Of a stretch of DNA of 64,000 nt, positions 46,404 to 58,625 are shown one piece after another. The notes beneath the pieces were generated by a model. The model saw nothing but the letters and a program-made list of their open reading frames with translations, was not told the origin of the DNA and made no database searches. How positions within the stretch are numbered: the stretch's first letter is position 1; each line of letters begins with the position of its first letter. The DNA comes from Oscheius sp. JU75 (taxonomy: Eukaryota > Nematoda > Chromadorea > Rhabditida > Rhabditidae). The translations under genes and the position numbers were made by a program. The stretch spans positions 4,154,001-4,218,000 of the forward strand of contig JASJZC010000002.1 of NCBI GenBank assembly GCA_037178855.1, given 5' to 3'.

Positions 46404-48019
46404 CTGAACACGAAAAGTCACTAAAATATGATTTTACAACTCAAAAGAGCACAAACGGCGGGTTATAAAGTTGCAGTTGTACAAAGATTAGTGGTGCTAG
46501 ATTGCACAACCAGTGAGAGATTGTGTCCAGGGGAGAGGGGAGTGACAGTGATACGGCGTGAAGTTCAAATAGAGTAGAGTTGAACCTGAGAGAGATGCTT
46601 ATAGCCTGTGAGAAAACTTTTAATTGCTCTTCATAAAACGGAACACCAAAACTTTGGTGCAGAAGCTAACGCGCTTCGATGTAAATAGATGTCTTGTCAA
46701 AACTTGTAACTCGACTTGTCAGCTGTGAGTCGCTTGTAGACTCCTGTTACAAGGTCAGCTGCTCTGCTGTGTTGCCGTCTTCTACAGCTCTCTCAGGTGA
46801 AGTGTCTCTACTTTCCCAAACTATTATCGCTCTTTCGCTATTCTTCTCTGTTGTATTTCTCTACCACCTTGACTAGGATCAGAGGTAGTTCCGAGCAACT
46901 CAGATCCGTATGCTCCAGTTTTTAGCCTGTGTTGCCGATTCGGTATCCGGATGCGCTCTCTTCGGAGCGACTCAATTCAGGTATTAGAAGAAAAAAAGAA
47001 CAGGAATCAAACTGAAAAAAAACTCCTTCCTTGTCTATTTTCAGGTCAACTAGGTTGTCGACAGCTGTGCTGGTCAAGACGACTGTTATACAAGGTTAGT
47101 CCGTTGTTGGCATTTAGCTTCCATTTCTGTGGCATATATCAGTAGTCTACACGAGAGAACTACTCTGTTCGAGTAGCTTGAAAAAACCTGACCCGTTTAG
47201 CAAGTACCATTTTCGTAGTTTGCCATTTACATTTTCGTATTTTGCCATCTGAGTTTTGACAAGACATATATTTACATCGAAGCGCGTTAGCTTCTGCATC
47301 AAAGTCCCGCTTCTGGTTACTTTGACGTATTATGATCATCCACTGTTTACGTTTTTGATCTCTTCATTTTAACGACCAACCAACATACAAATAATCATCT
47401 ATTCCAGTTCAAACCACCATCCCACCCTCAACAAGTTGACATACTACAATTCACGCGTCTGTTCACTTCCTAATTGGCTTTCTTCCGTATTCTATTCAAA
47501 AAATAAGGTTGCAACAGAGCTCAGCAAGCCTTTGTGAGTAGTTTGAGCGCGGATTAACAATGACCAGCATCGGTCCGCCCTTATACATATACGGCTCGAG
47601 CATCAAACTGCGTTCACTGCAGCGTCCAGGCTCCATTCTCTCTTATCGCTAGGAATTCTTCTCTGGGGACAGACCCCGTCTAATCGTCTTTGCCTCAAAT
47701 TTTTTGATTGATTGTTCTTTCTTTTCATGGAAACTTTGTAGTCTACTCTCCTCCTTCCGATTAGAGCTCTGTGAAAGCTAGGATTGCTCCAAGTCATGAT
47801 TCAAATTTAAAAGAAGAAGCAAACTGAAATGATCGGACTGAGCCCAATTTCTTTCATAATCAGCAGCTCTCGAGGAAAACGTCTGCCGGAAGGACACTGT
47901 CCATCAAGCAAGACACAGTTTTGATGAAACACGAGACCCCAATCCTTGCTGACTGTCCCTATCAATTACAGTCTCCACGTTCTTTTTTCTAGTCTTGTCT
48001 ATTCTCACGTATTTCAGCC
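46404..48019. other. Intergenic, about 1.6 kb
   Basis: Contains the 653-base inverted-repeat element listed next. No gene recognised in the remainder. Confidence 0.45.
46652..47304. mobile_element. Inverted-repeat element, possibly a MITE
   Basis: Bases 46652-46704 and 47252-47304 are reverse complements over 53 bases with few differences (shared core CAGAAGCTAACGCGCTTCGA). The 547-base interior carries no transposase-like frame. The form fits a non-autonomous DNA element with 53-base terminal repeats. No target-site duplication is evident: the flanks are ACACCAAAA and TCCCGCTTC. It could instead be an old local inversion-duplication. Confidence 0.6.
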
Positions 48020-48281
48020 ATGTCCTACCAGCTTCCCTTCTTCAACGGCAAAGAAACCACGACAAAATCGAGAATTTTCAAAGCTGAAGTAACAGAAGTG
48101 ACGCGATTCAACGAGGAGAAAGAGAAGAGCAATCATTGTAAGAAGTGCAGTGACAACCACTGTACGGAGAAGGATTGTCAGGCCGGAACAGCGTAAGGAA
48201 CGTCTGGTTTAAATAAGCTTGATCCGTTTCAGTGTATCCTCGGCCTTTCTGGAAGCTCTCATTCACATCTATCGGAACTGA
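48020..48281 (+). CDS. Small cysteine-rich protein, unknown
   Basis: Exons 48020..48192 and 48233..48281 give 73 residues. The ATG follows a strong acceptor-like TATTTCAG by two bases, a context typical of a trans-spliced start. The protein starts MSYQLPFFNGKETTT, is charged in the middle (VTRFNEEKEKSN) and has a Cys/His cluster HCKKCSDNHCTEKDCQ; it ends SAFLEALIHIYRN. There is no signal peptide, so it is probably intracellular. The cluster C-x2-C-x4-C-x4-C might bind zinc. It is isolated in gene-poor DNA. The coding call rests on in-phase splicing and composition. Confidence 0.6.
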
Positions 48282-51200
48282 ATTCAACTGGTTTTCATCA
48301 ATTGAGTCAATTGATTTTATTGAGTTCAAGGTATGAAAGATAAACGGGTACCAAGGTTCTACTTTGATCAGCTACGTCAGATTTGAATATTTTATGAGCG
48401 GAGTATTATCAGAACAATCTGTGATATGTGAGCGATTATTTGTTTAAATGAAATATTATTTGGCGAGCTGTAGTTGTTTCAATTGGGAATTGTTTCTAAA
48501 GGGGAACAATTAGGGATCAGCGTGCATTACCGTCCAGTGCAGTTTTGACTTCTCTCCCATACCTCCTCAATATTCATAAATTGTCTCCTGCTGTATTGGG
48601 AATCGGAAGTGTTGCGAAAAAGGTTTTATTCCTGAGAATGGGGAAATACCCTGTGGAGGTAGATACATCAAATTTTGAATAGGCTCTGAAGCTGCCATAA
48701 AAGATCCGCTTTCTCAGATTTCCTTCCGAATGGCCTTCCCATCCCGTTTCCATATTTCTGCCTCCGTTGGCACGCGACCAATTGACCGTGCGAATCAAGT
48801 GCACTGCCTTTTCTTCCCAACTTCATCGAGTGCTGTGAAAGTCTTTAAAAAATTTCAATGGCAGGAGGACAAGTTCCTCACAACCCTTTTATGATCTTCT
48901 TGACTAGTTCCGCCGTCCACCGCAATCGTCCTTACCTTCGGCGCGTGTCCATTAGCACAAAAGTTCCCGCCGTCCTTGTCGTGTCTTATTGGGTCAGCTT
49001 GTGTAATGCGTTCTTTTTTCACAGATCTTCGGGAAAGCTCGCCCGTATCTTTCTTGTCAACGTCTGCTGTTCACTTTTTGAGTTGTTCGCCCCATCGATC
49101 ACTCTATGTGCTACCCCAATAGTTTTCCTTTTCCTCTTAATATTCTCGACACCTCCCAGCCAGCAAAATGACGCCAAATGTTACAACATACGGAGGAATC
49201 TCATGCGTCTCCAATCAAAGTTCAGCCGCTGGAATGAGAGATTCTTTGGTTTACGGTAACTTGTGCATAGTTCAGTCCTTTCTCGAAACAGGAACTCAAC
49301 CGAAACCATTCACTGGTTCTCGCCTAACATATTGAAGGAAAAAGGGACTTTCCGAATCAGTCTCATCACCTCAAAACTGAACTTTGTTGAAATTCCTTGA
49401 CAGACAGTCTGCCACCTTACCAAATTAGCACCAAGTATCCTGTTCTGAAGGGTATGTGACAGACAGTTCCCGTCTCTCGATAGGTTCAAGCGGTTCCAGC
49501 TACTCAAGCGCATCTCGTTTCACCTGCTGTTGTAAATGACATGCGATCCTCGAAAAAGCTTTCTCTTGTCCTCTTGGCCGTGTTGCGCCATTTTCACTGC
49601 CAGACAATCATTGTCCAGCCCATTCCTCGGTCTATTAGTATTGAGTATATAAAGCCTTTCCCTTTTTTTTTTTTTTTTTACAATGGTCCTAACACTCTTT
49701 AATCGGAGATTTGGATTGTCTCGCAACATTTACGCCACTGTACAAAATTAACGGGTTTAAATGTCACGGCTAGTTCTTTTTACACGTGACGACTGTTTTT
49801 TCGGCTTGTAACTTCGTCCAGTCCGATTTCCCAATACTTGATGTGACTATCACTGAACTCTTAACCACAACCTGTTGTCATCTGTCTCGCCATGTGATTG
49901 GCACAGTTCGTCTATTATTTTTACCACAGTCGATTGTATAGGATCCCCCGGAGTCTGATTCACAAAAGAGACAGCTCGGAAACCGGACGTATTTCCATTA
50001 TTACAGTCGTAATTCATGCAGAACGTGCGGGGGACCCAATCGACAACACACTTTTCATTCAAATAATCCGCTTTTGATCGATCGACAAGTCCCTGCTACA
50101 GTCGGACATTCTCTGGAAAGCGGAATTGCTTGAAAAAGTGAGACGTTGCTGTGATCTCGATAGTTTTTTTGTGTAACTTTTGAAATGGAGACAGTTCGTG
50201 CTTATAAAAACACTATGTCTCGTTCTCACTCGGGGTGACTAGTCTTTTGACTCAACACCTTCCCCAAGCCCAGACAATTCTTCTATTTTTATTCTCAAAA
50301 CCTCAGACAGTTTCTTTGAATGCAAATAAGCATACTCCACTTGATAGCCCCTTTCTCTTCTCCAAGCTCTCCACTTCACTCGAAGATCTGTTCCGGACTC
50401 TCCCACAAAAAGTCCTTGTCATTGGACTCATCATCCATAGCCGATGTACGCAGTTCTTATCCCTGACATGGATGACATGCTCTCCCCATTTCCAAAGCTC
50501 TGCATTTATGAACCCTATTGTGTTTGGGGGTCCTAATGAATAACGAGAGGTGACCATGGAGAGTCGGTCATAAGCGGTGCATATGTCCTTGCATCGGCGA
50601 TGAGTAGTCCCCCTCCAGTAAATATTTTATTCACGAGGAACACCTGAAGGCCATTTGTGTTGATGGAATTCAATCCGGCTAAATGGACAGACCTTGTTTC
50701 CATTAGGCTCCGATATAATAAATGGGTTTTCACTGGTCGCGGGAAAAAAGGTGAGGCTTGCTTCCTTTCTCCAAAATGGCCATAATTCAAACCCAGCAGC
50801 CCCTGCAATCTAGTAGTGTGCGCCTTTCCAACTGAAGAGTATATTAGCAAAAAAGATCATGATAAGTCTCGGGGGTCTCTCCCCCTCATTAGAAGTCCAA
50901 TTGCCTCCATACGGCATCAATTTGCATAATTTGGCCATTTCTAGGCGTGCCGAGACTTTGGTCTCATTATTCTCAAGTCTCTCTTACTAATAACTGTGGC
51001 GGTCAGTGTCCAGGTGTTCCGACAGCTGTGCTCTTTTTTGGGGAAAGATTTGCACTAGATTCTGTTGAAAGAACTTCTTTTTTCCTTCAGATCCTCAAAA
51101 CTGACCAATCTCCCGAGGATCCCTCAAAGAATGGCTCCCATCTCTATACCCTTTCTGTCCGAGACATTAATTTTCCGGTTCTGTTTCCGCTCCAGCCTCA

Positions 51201-53058
51201 TTATTGTCATCTTCTCACTAAATTGCTCGGTTCAAAGTGTACTTTTTTCTCGAACTGAAGCATGAGGCTCGGCTCTCTCTAATTATGAGGGTCCGGAATA
51301 ATTATTTGTGCAGGGCTGAAGGCGGCGCCTTCGATTTCACCTAATCCCCTCTTTCTCACAAGGCCATAAACGTTATTCTTGCTCCTAAAGTAAAGGGGTC
51401 CGATGTAAATTCTCTCTCCCAAGCTCATTTTGTTGCTAGGCGGCGCGACCACGCGCGTAATTTCGCTTATTCTCTTCGTGTCCCATTCAGAAGTTCACAC
51501 GAACCATTCACTCCTGGTCCCTGTCTCTTCCTTCAAAAACTGTGCATCTGCTCTGGCTCTCTTTTTGTCCCGCCAGTTTATTCAGCTGGTACCGGCCAGA
51601 TGATTGCCTTCCAGAGCTGTACTAAACAAAGAGACAAACATTTATCTTTTGAATAATTCTATTCCCTTGACTAATTCTATTCCCTCGAAATTGACTGTTT
51701 GTTTATCTCACTGTTTTTTTTTAATAAAATAGGTAGATATGCTCGGAGTAGTTCATTATCTTCTTGGAGGGCAAGTTCATTTATCAAACTGGCACAGTCG
51801 TTATGCTTTTCGAAATCTCAAGAACTACCTCTGTTCGATCGTACTGAAACTCCGCTAACTATCCTCCAACAGATTACTCACTGGTAATCGCCGGTGAATT
51901 AGTTTATCGCAATCGGTCGCTGTAGTTTGTTTCCTGTACCAATCGGGATGTTGAAATGTCAAAGAAATAGACGGCGCGAACGGTTTCCAAAAGAATGACT
52001 AGTCGCGAAGAGAGGAAGGGCAGTCACAGTTCTTTCCTTTTTCTCGGCAGTCTTTCTATCGACCAGGCCTGAACTTTTCCCATTCGGATCCGTGTCAATT
52101 ACCATTGGTTACGGTAATTTGTGAGGCGGTTGGGTTGTCTCTCTGGCTGACCCAGTGTCCTCCACTTTTCCAGTACTCTCTACCCTCCATTTATGAACTC
52201 CGTCGCGGTCAGGCCCATTGTTACCCCTGTGTATTCACCTGGCCGTCTCTCTCTCTCGCTCGTTGTCGACGCGTCGCCACCCTCTCTCTCACTCCCACAT
52301 TCATGCCAACCGGACCACCAGACTGACAATATTCCACACTATTGTCCTCGGCTCACTGAGCACTCTTGTCTCTTTTTGTAGATCAGAAGAAGTGGTCTCC
52401 TGTACTGTTGTCTTGTCTATTGGTTGTGCCCCAGAACTCTTGTAGTACGTGAAGTATTGAGTCGTGCGAGGCTGTCGCGCACTGCACCAGTGTCCAATTT
52501 CACCTGTTATGAAAAACGTTGTGTGTGCGTGTCTCTCTCGCCCTCTCTCTCCCTCCCTACTGCTCCAACTATCCAATACAGGTTTCTAGACAAGAATTAG
52601 CCTAAGGCCTTCCCGAAACCGCCAATCTCCTTTCATCCTTCCCCGACTGACACTGATTGCAATGCTTAATGTTGACGGATGACTCTTGTCGGTTTCCGAG
52701 CTGACTCTCGTGTTGCCAGCGCCGCGATTACTGTATATTCGTATGAATATTCAAATGAGCGCTTATATACTGCTCGGAGACTGTAGCCCGACACAATTCA
52801 CTTTCCCAGAGGAGTTCCTCAAAAAAGAATCAGAAAAGATGCAGACACTCTGTCTCAGCTGTCAGCCCTCTCACACCTGGGCAGTCCGAGCATATGCCGT
52901 TCCATGACATTCTCTTTCATTCCTGAGGCCACTCCCCTCCTCCTTGCCGCCGCCTTCACCCCTCTCCTCCTTCCACATGCTCTCTTAATCTCCGGTCCAT
53001 TCAGAGTAAAAGACCCTCTCTCTGAGCTCCAGGCCTTCCAGTTTGTGGCTCTGACCAG
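48282..53058. other. Gene-poor upstream region of exc-7, 4.8 kb
   Basis: The largest gene-free interval of the window. No open frame has a signal peptide, domain motif or sensible splicing. It contains CT-rich tracts (52240-52310 and 52510-52560) and a dyad ATATTCGTATGAATAT at 52735-52750 followed by CAAATGAG. It most likely holds upstream control elements, and perhaps 5' untranslated exons, of the RNA-binding protein gene that follows. Confidence 0.5.
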
Positions 53059-56000
53059 ATGGATGCACAGGTTCTCGCATTCAATGGACTCCATCAGGTA
53101 TGCTGATCTTTGTTTGGGACAGCTCCATCTTCTCAGTTTTTGCTTTTTGGGTGAATCAAAATAGGCGGAAGTAGTTGTTGATTGCTCGACGTTCTCATGC
53201 ATTCATGACTTTCTTCTATGATCCACTGCCAATCTAATGGGCCCAGACAATCCACTGAGATTGAGAGAAACTATTTTCAAGAATTTCGAAGTTTTAAAAC
53301 TTTTTAAACAGAAAGCATAGTTGCTATCTAATTAAAGTAAAGTTTGTTTTGTATGCACCTTCAGAGTTAGCTAGAACTTTCTAGATAACTAAAAGGCAAT
53401 TAAAATCTCGGGCGGTCAGCAAAAGAGACTGACTGGTGTGGCATGGAATGGCTCTCCGGGTCTCCCTAATTGCATTGTGGCCATTGTTTCTCCTCTCCTG
53501 TGGAGGGGAACCCGCGTCGGAGCAAGCCCTGAATCACTCAAATTATTTCCTTCTGGGTGGAGTTGGGCGGCTCAGTCGCCAAATTTGGAGAGAAAGAGAG
53601 AAAAAGAACGTTTTTCAGTTGTCCACCCATTCCTACACTCCTACACAACGCTATTCGACGGCTCCGAACACGGAGATAGGCGAATCGAAGACGAATCTCA
53701 TCATCAATTATTTACCGCAGGGAATGGGACAGGAGGAGGTAAATTACGAGGAAATGAGGGAAAAACTCGTATTTCCAGGTGCGAGCTCTTTTCGCGAGTG
53801 TAGGAGAAATTGAATCATGTAAATTGGTTCGCGACAAAATTACAGGTTGGTTGCTCTTGACTCTCTTGAAATAATTCGAATTTTGCTGTGTTCTTCTGTT
53901 CTCTTTTCTGGCTTAGATCCTCCGCGCATGTAGGGAAAAAACACTTCACACAATTCACCATCTTTCTCTCTTCTTCTACGCTTTTGTTTTCATTTTCGTT
54001 CTCTCTTCTCTCTAATTTCTTGTATGTCGTCGTCTTTCGCATCTAAGAGCAGCTTCATTAATTCTCAACATACAAATACAGAACTTTAGCCATTGTTCCT
54101 GCCAAAATCTCTGGAAAAGAGACATACCCAGTACAGTAGGGATAGTCGCCGCGTCTTTTTGCCCAAAAAAAGTTTAAAACTTAATCAACTGTCCAAAGTA
54201 AAAGGACGAAACGGTGCTTGTGTTGACTCAGTTGGTTGCAGGCCAAAGTTTGGGTTATGGTTTTGTTAACTACGTTTCGGAGGACTGCGCCCTGAAGGCC
54301 GTGACCAGCTTCAACGGACTCCGTCTACAGAACAAAACTATCAAGGTATACTTTTCAGCATGTCCTCTTCTTCTTCTCCCTTTTTGTCTCTCTTTCTGCC
54401 TCTAATCCCACTAAAAGTAGGCACACGGGCACTAACTTAAAATTCAGTTACCGTAGTCTGACTAAACCGGATTATGGCGCAGCAATGGGCTTACAGTAAT
54501 CTCCATTTTAAGTTTTGGGGCGATGAAGAGTTTGAGAACCATTACGAAATGAAATGGACAAAAGATACCCCTATTTGAGCAGGCTCGGGTTTCAGTCCTC
54601 CATTCTGGCGCTTTCACTGCCCGCACTGACATTCGATTCCCATAGACTGGATACGGGAAGGGGCCTTTTCCCTATCTAACACAGTTTCTGATGATGTGAA
54701 GGAATAGTTAAATTCTTCGTTACAGGTTTCATACGCCCGACCGAGTAACGATGAGATCAAGGGTTCGAATCTCTACGTCTCTGGAATCCCAAAGAACATG
54801 ACTCTGAATGAATTGGAATCCATTTTCCGACCCTTCGGTCAAATCATAACCTCCAGAATCCTCTCGGACAATGTCACAGGTTGGTTGAGCTTAAAATAAC
54901 AACGTTTTGTCGCGTTGATAGCCCATCTCTAAAACACTTCTTCAACCGACAGCCGACTGGAGCAGGTGGCGTTTGAAGAGGTGACAAAAAGGTTCAGGCT
55001 GTAATGCGTGGAGAGACTAAGCGAAGAGCATGAGATGCTAACAGAAGTCTTTCAGGTTTGTCCAAGGGAGTCGGATTCGTTCGATTCGATAAGAAGAACG
55101 AGGCCGAGAAGGCCATTTCCACTCTAAATGGGACCATTCCGTCTAGCTGTACCGAACAAATCACCGTCAAGTTCGCAAACAATCCGGCAACCAACTCGGC
55201 CAAGACCGTGCTCCAAGAACTGGAAGCTGTCCAGCAAGTGGCTGCAGCGCAAAGTCTGATGCCGATGACTCTTTTGGGAGCTGCTCCTTTGAGAACGGCT
55301 GCCATCGGACCAATTCATCATGCCCCATTGGGTTCCAAGTACAGGTAGCCATAAGCTCGAACTGAAAACAAGATTTAATTGCAGATACTCACCTCTAGCC
55401 GCCGTCACTCCAGCCAGTGCTGCCCAAGCCACAGCCGACTATTTCACGACTTCTGCCCTTCTCCAAATGAGTCAACTCGGAGCACTGGGAGGTGTTACTG
55501 GTAGGTTCTAGAAAAATACGGCGTGTCCATTCTAGATAGAGTCAATTAGTTAGATTGACTGCAACAGATAGTGAGGCTAATATCGCCGCAATTCACGTTC
55601 TCGCCCTCTGCAACGGAATAAACAAAGCGAGGGATTTCAGATCTTGCCGCTCTAGCTGCTGCTGCTCCTCAGGCCCAGCTAGCTGCTCTGGCAACTCAAC
55701 AAGCCGCAGCCACTGGAGCTGAAACCGGCTACTGTCTCTTTGTATATAACTTGGGTCCCGAGACGGAAGACAGTCTTCTCTGGCAGCTGTTCGGTCCCTT
55801 CGGAGCGGTTCTCAGCATCAAGGTGGGAAAATTCACTCATGTCATTTCGTACAAAACTTTAGATTGTTCGCGACTATTCGACAAACAAGTGCAAGGGCTA
55901 CGCCTTCGTGACCATGATGAGTTATACCAATGCTTGTGCAGCCGTCACCGCTCTCCACGGAACCCAACTCGGAAACCGAACCCTCCAGGTGAGACACCCT

Positions 56001-56079
56001 CTTTCTTTCCTACTATGCATTTCTTAGGTTTCAGGTCTGCTTCAAAGCGGCCTCGGCGGCCAGTTTGCTGACTCTCTAG
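53059..56079 (+). CDS. exc-7: ELAV/Hu-family RNA-binding protein
   Basis: Exons 53059..53097, 53619..53738, 53779..53845, 54242..54345, 54726..54879, 55056..55344, 55385..55500, 55641..55822, 55863..55988 and 56035..56079 give 413 residues. Three RRMs: RRM1 with NLIINYLP and [12 protein letters not shown]2 with NLYVSGIP and KGVGFVRF, and RRM3 with CLFVYNLG and [12 protein letters not shown]1-RRM2 are close together and RRM3 follows an Ala/Gln/Leu-rich linker, the ELAV plan. These proteins bind U/AU-rich RNA and control splicing and mRNA stability in neurons and, in C. elegans, the excretory canal. The first coding exon ([13 protein letters not shown]) is inferred from an in-phase ATG with a GTATGC donor; alternative first exons are possible. 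Confidence 0.93.
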
Positions 56080-56401
56080 CGCCTTAAACAGTGTCTCTTA
56101 GTCCCTTTTCGTGTCAAAACTGTGTACATGTCCCTCTAAGTCACTTAGCCTATTGCCAAAAAAACCCTAAAGAAGACTAGTTTTGTTCTCATATCGGTCT
56201 GGTCCAGTGATTACGATAATGAGCTTTCCTTCTTTCCCTTTTCCCACACACACAAGCTTTATATTGTCAGTATTCCGATGGGTATCTGAACCCCCTTGAT
56301 TGTGATATGTTGAGAGCCAAAGGCTTACTACCCTCGTACACATCGTGCACTTTTGTTTTTGGGTTGTTTTCAGTTTATGAAATTAAATTTTCATTTCTTC
56401 G

Positions 56402-57763
56402 TCATTTGATCAGTTCTACCACTGCTAGTAAGAAGAGGAATGAAAGTGATATTGTGGATGAACCACAGGGCATGTCATTGCAGTAGTTCCATGCTAAAAC
56501 AGTTATCAGCTGATAGTTTTGGGAGAATCTACCTGCTCGTCTCATTTGAAGGTTCTGATATGTACAGTAGGCGTCGAGACTTTCCTTGCTGTCACAAACC
56601 ATTGTAACCACTCCAAGCTCACATTTCACCGTCTTTTGGACTGCTCTAAAACGTGTTTCTGGAAGACTGTTAACAGATACAAGCTTACATGCAATTGTCA
56701 TGAATATTGAGTTCGCATTCGTCGTAAACCAGTTCCTGTAACTCGTTCATATCGATTCTTTCCAAGCACTGAGAGTATCTAATATCTGAACAGAGATTAC
56801 TGTATCAGACAATTCCTGCATTGCTTTCTGTGATCGCAGTAGAGCTCAATAAGAGCCATGTTCTGGAGGTAGTAGAGGGCATCCGACTCATCTCCAGCAA
56901 GTATCTGCAACGATTCGAAGTTGATACAATGTGGCGTCACAGTTTTCTCACAACTCATGAACGTTTGGTAGTTTCTGAACACTTTGATTGGAAGACGGTC
57001 TCGCAGAAGAGCACTTGCAAATGTTGGAAAGTTCATCGAGCATTTTATCAAACGGCTTCGATGTTTTATGGGGTAGGGGTCCATTTCCATCGTAGAGACC
57101 ATAAAGGCCCAAATAGTTCACATAGCAAGATTTCAGAACCTTAATCTATATTGTAAAACCAAGTGTACAAAACTGATGCCTCCAATTCTGGAGGAGTACA
57201 GTTTCCCGGAGGTCTGGTTGGCTGGGGAGGCGGTATTTTTCTTGCTTCCGTGTGGGGCAGTGACAACTTTGAAGAGTATGAGGTAGCTGAAAGTGTTTTT
57301 TCGATTTGCAGGTTGGTCTAGGAAACACTGATCCCTTCCTTTTTCGAAACATTCCACAATATCTTATCACTTATAGGAACCTTTTATTAGAGGTGAACGT
57401 TGGACGAACCGCGTCAGCGTATGTCCTTAATTTCCTGGAAATGCTATCGCCCTCTTCCATTGTATATTCATAAACTGATACTAACAACTGGCGAAGCGAA
57501 TTGTAGGTCAAGCTCAAAGAGCATATCATATCATATTTGGATGCAATTTAAATCAGATAGAAAAATTTCGATCAAATCAGCAGGGTGGCAAAAGTCTCGA
57601 GAGCAAGATCTCAAGAACCGAACGTTTCAGTCTACTGGGATCTGTTCAGAACTCTGTATAAAAGACTGTTACGAGACGTAGTAAAGAGACATTTGCCTCA
57701 AAATTGTTGACAAAACATACCGTAAGCTACAAGAAGAAAGACAACGACGAGTCTTGAGTACAT
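56402..57763 (-). CDS. DUF19-like secreted protein, possibly GPI-anchored
   Basis: Supported exons: 57763..57721 (signal peptide MYSRLVVVFLLVAYA), 57286..57174, 57139..57015, 56974..about 56830, one around 56790-56700, 56658..56546, and a final one ending at 56402. Reading: a proline-rich stretch (RKIPPPQPTRPPGNCTPPE), then a Cys-spaced domain with CYVNYLGLYGLYDGNG, CKNYQTFMSCEKTVTPHC, CLERIDMNELQELVYDEC and CELGVVTMVC, like the nematode DUF19/T20D4.11-type family. The end is hydrophobic (SSTISLSFLFLLAVVELI), fitting a GPI signal or a membrane tail. The junction of exons 4 and 5 needs a 25-base intron, shorter than any other here, so a small defect at that spot is possible. Function unknown. 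Confidence 0.6.
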
Positions 57764-58011
57764 TGTGAGTACCTGTCGGCGGTCTGCAAAAGAGTCTCCT
57801 TATCAGGTGGCAAAAATTTATGTAGTGCCAACAAAAACGATAATGTCATGGCCATTTCGGCTAAATTTAGCAGTCGATGCTCGATATTCAGTACCGCAGG
57901 CGGACATCTCTTGAAATTAAAATTGGTTCTGGTGGCTGGCTACAAGCTTCAAAAGCGGCATAAGCATAAGTTCTATGAGTCATAATAGAATGAAAATCAG
58001 TCTGAAGTGTT

Positions 58012-58053
58012 CTTTCCGCTTTACAGCTCAAAGCTGAGACAAACAACTTTTTC
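58012..58053 (+). promoter_or_regulatory. Shared insulin-gene upstream box, copy 1
   Basis: GCTTTACAGCTCAAAGCTGA then GACAAACAACTTTTTC, about 100 bases before the insulin-like 1 start. The same order recurs upstream of all four insulin-like genes. ACAAACA fits the forkhead consensus RYMAAYA. A TATATAG lies at 58068-58074. Confidence 0.6.
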
Positions 58054-58149
58054 AACAGAAAGAAGACTATATAGAACAGCGTGTTCTGATCTTGGTCAGC
58101 TGCTCTTTCTCTCTTCATTTCTACTTCCTGTTACTAGCTTTCTTTTCAG

Positions 58150-58405
58150 ATGCAGTTAACGAAAATTGTCCTTCTTCTGGTCCTCGTCACCATGGTAGCT
58201 TCAATTCAGCACCGGCGTCGAATCTGTGGAACCAGGCTCTTCACTCTTATACACCGTGTCTGTGGAGGGTAATCATTGAATATTTTGAAATACCACTGGC
58301 ATTTTTAGTTGCTTGAAGGAAATCAGTGGTCAGAAATACGGCATTGTTGAGGCGTGCTGCAAGTACACCTGCAACAAGGAGATTGTGGAACAGTATTGTT
58401 GCTGA
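58150..58405 (+). CDS. Insulin-like peptide 1
   Basis: Exons 58150..58268 and 58309..58405 give 71 residues. Signal peptide MQLTKIVLLLVLVTMVASI, then a basic stretch HRRR. B-chain-like part CGTRLFTLIHRVC: 11 residues between cysteines, as in insulin. A-chain-like part CCKYTCNKEIVEQYCC: CC-x3-C-x8-C, as in insulin, with an extra Cys at the end and another just after the B part (CGGC), which predicts a fourth disulfide as in nematode beta-type insulins. Only about 15 residues (LKEISGQKYGIVEA) link B and A and there is no dibasic pair, so it is probably not cut into two chains. The intron sits in the B-A linker region, as usual. It should be a secreted ligand of the DAF-2-type receptor. Confidence 0.92.
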
Positions 58406-58625
58406 GCTTGTCATGTGCGAATGAATCTTTCTGCTAATTTCATTGTTGAGATTTTGACGTCTCCGACAGCTTTGCCGTCCTTTTGCCTACAGTTGGCATT
58501 GGTGACTGCGTCGCTTCGTAGTAACGAAAGACGCCTAGTGGCTTCATTGGGAGAAAAACAAAGTTCTTTAGCGCATCCAAAGTTGACTTGTCAATCAATT
58601 TAGGCAAAAAGTGTTCTTGTAAAAA

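Larger units (their letters stand above)
57968..58458 (+). repeat. Tandem duplication unit A (insulin-like 1)
   Basis: Matches 59056-59548 closely in upstream region, both exons, intron and about 50 bases past the stop (for example GTCATGTGCGAATGAATCTT in both). It is a direct duplication of a complete gene with its promoter. Confidence 0.85.

Noticed and set aside
48858-49259. 133-codon open frame with hydrophobic stretches
   Set aside because: Arises from CT-rich DNA; no family pattern, and initiation context is poor.
54759-54775. GGTTCGAAT, like a tRNA T-loop
   Set aside because: It lies inside an RRM-coding exon of exc-7 and no cloverleaf can be formed around it. No tRNA, rRNA or CRISPR was seen in the window.
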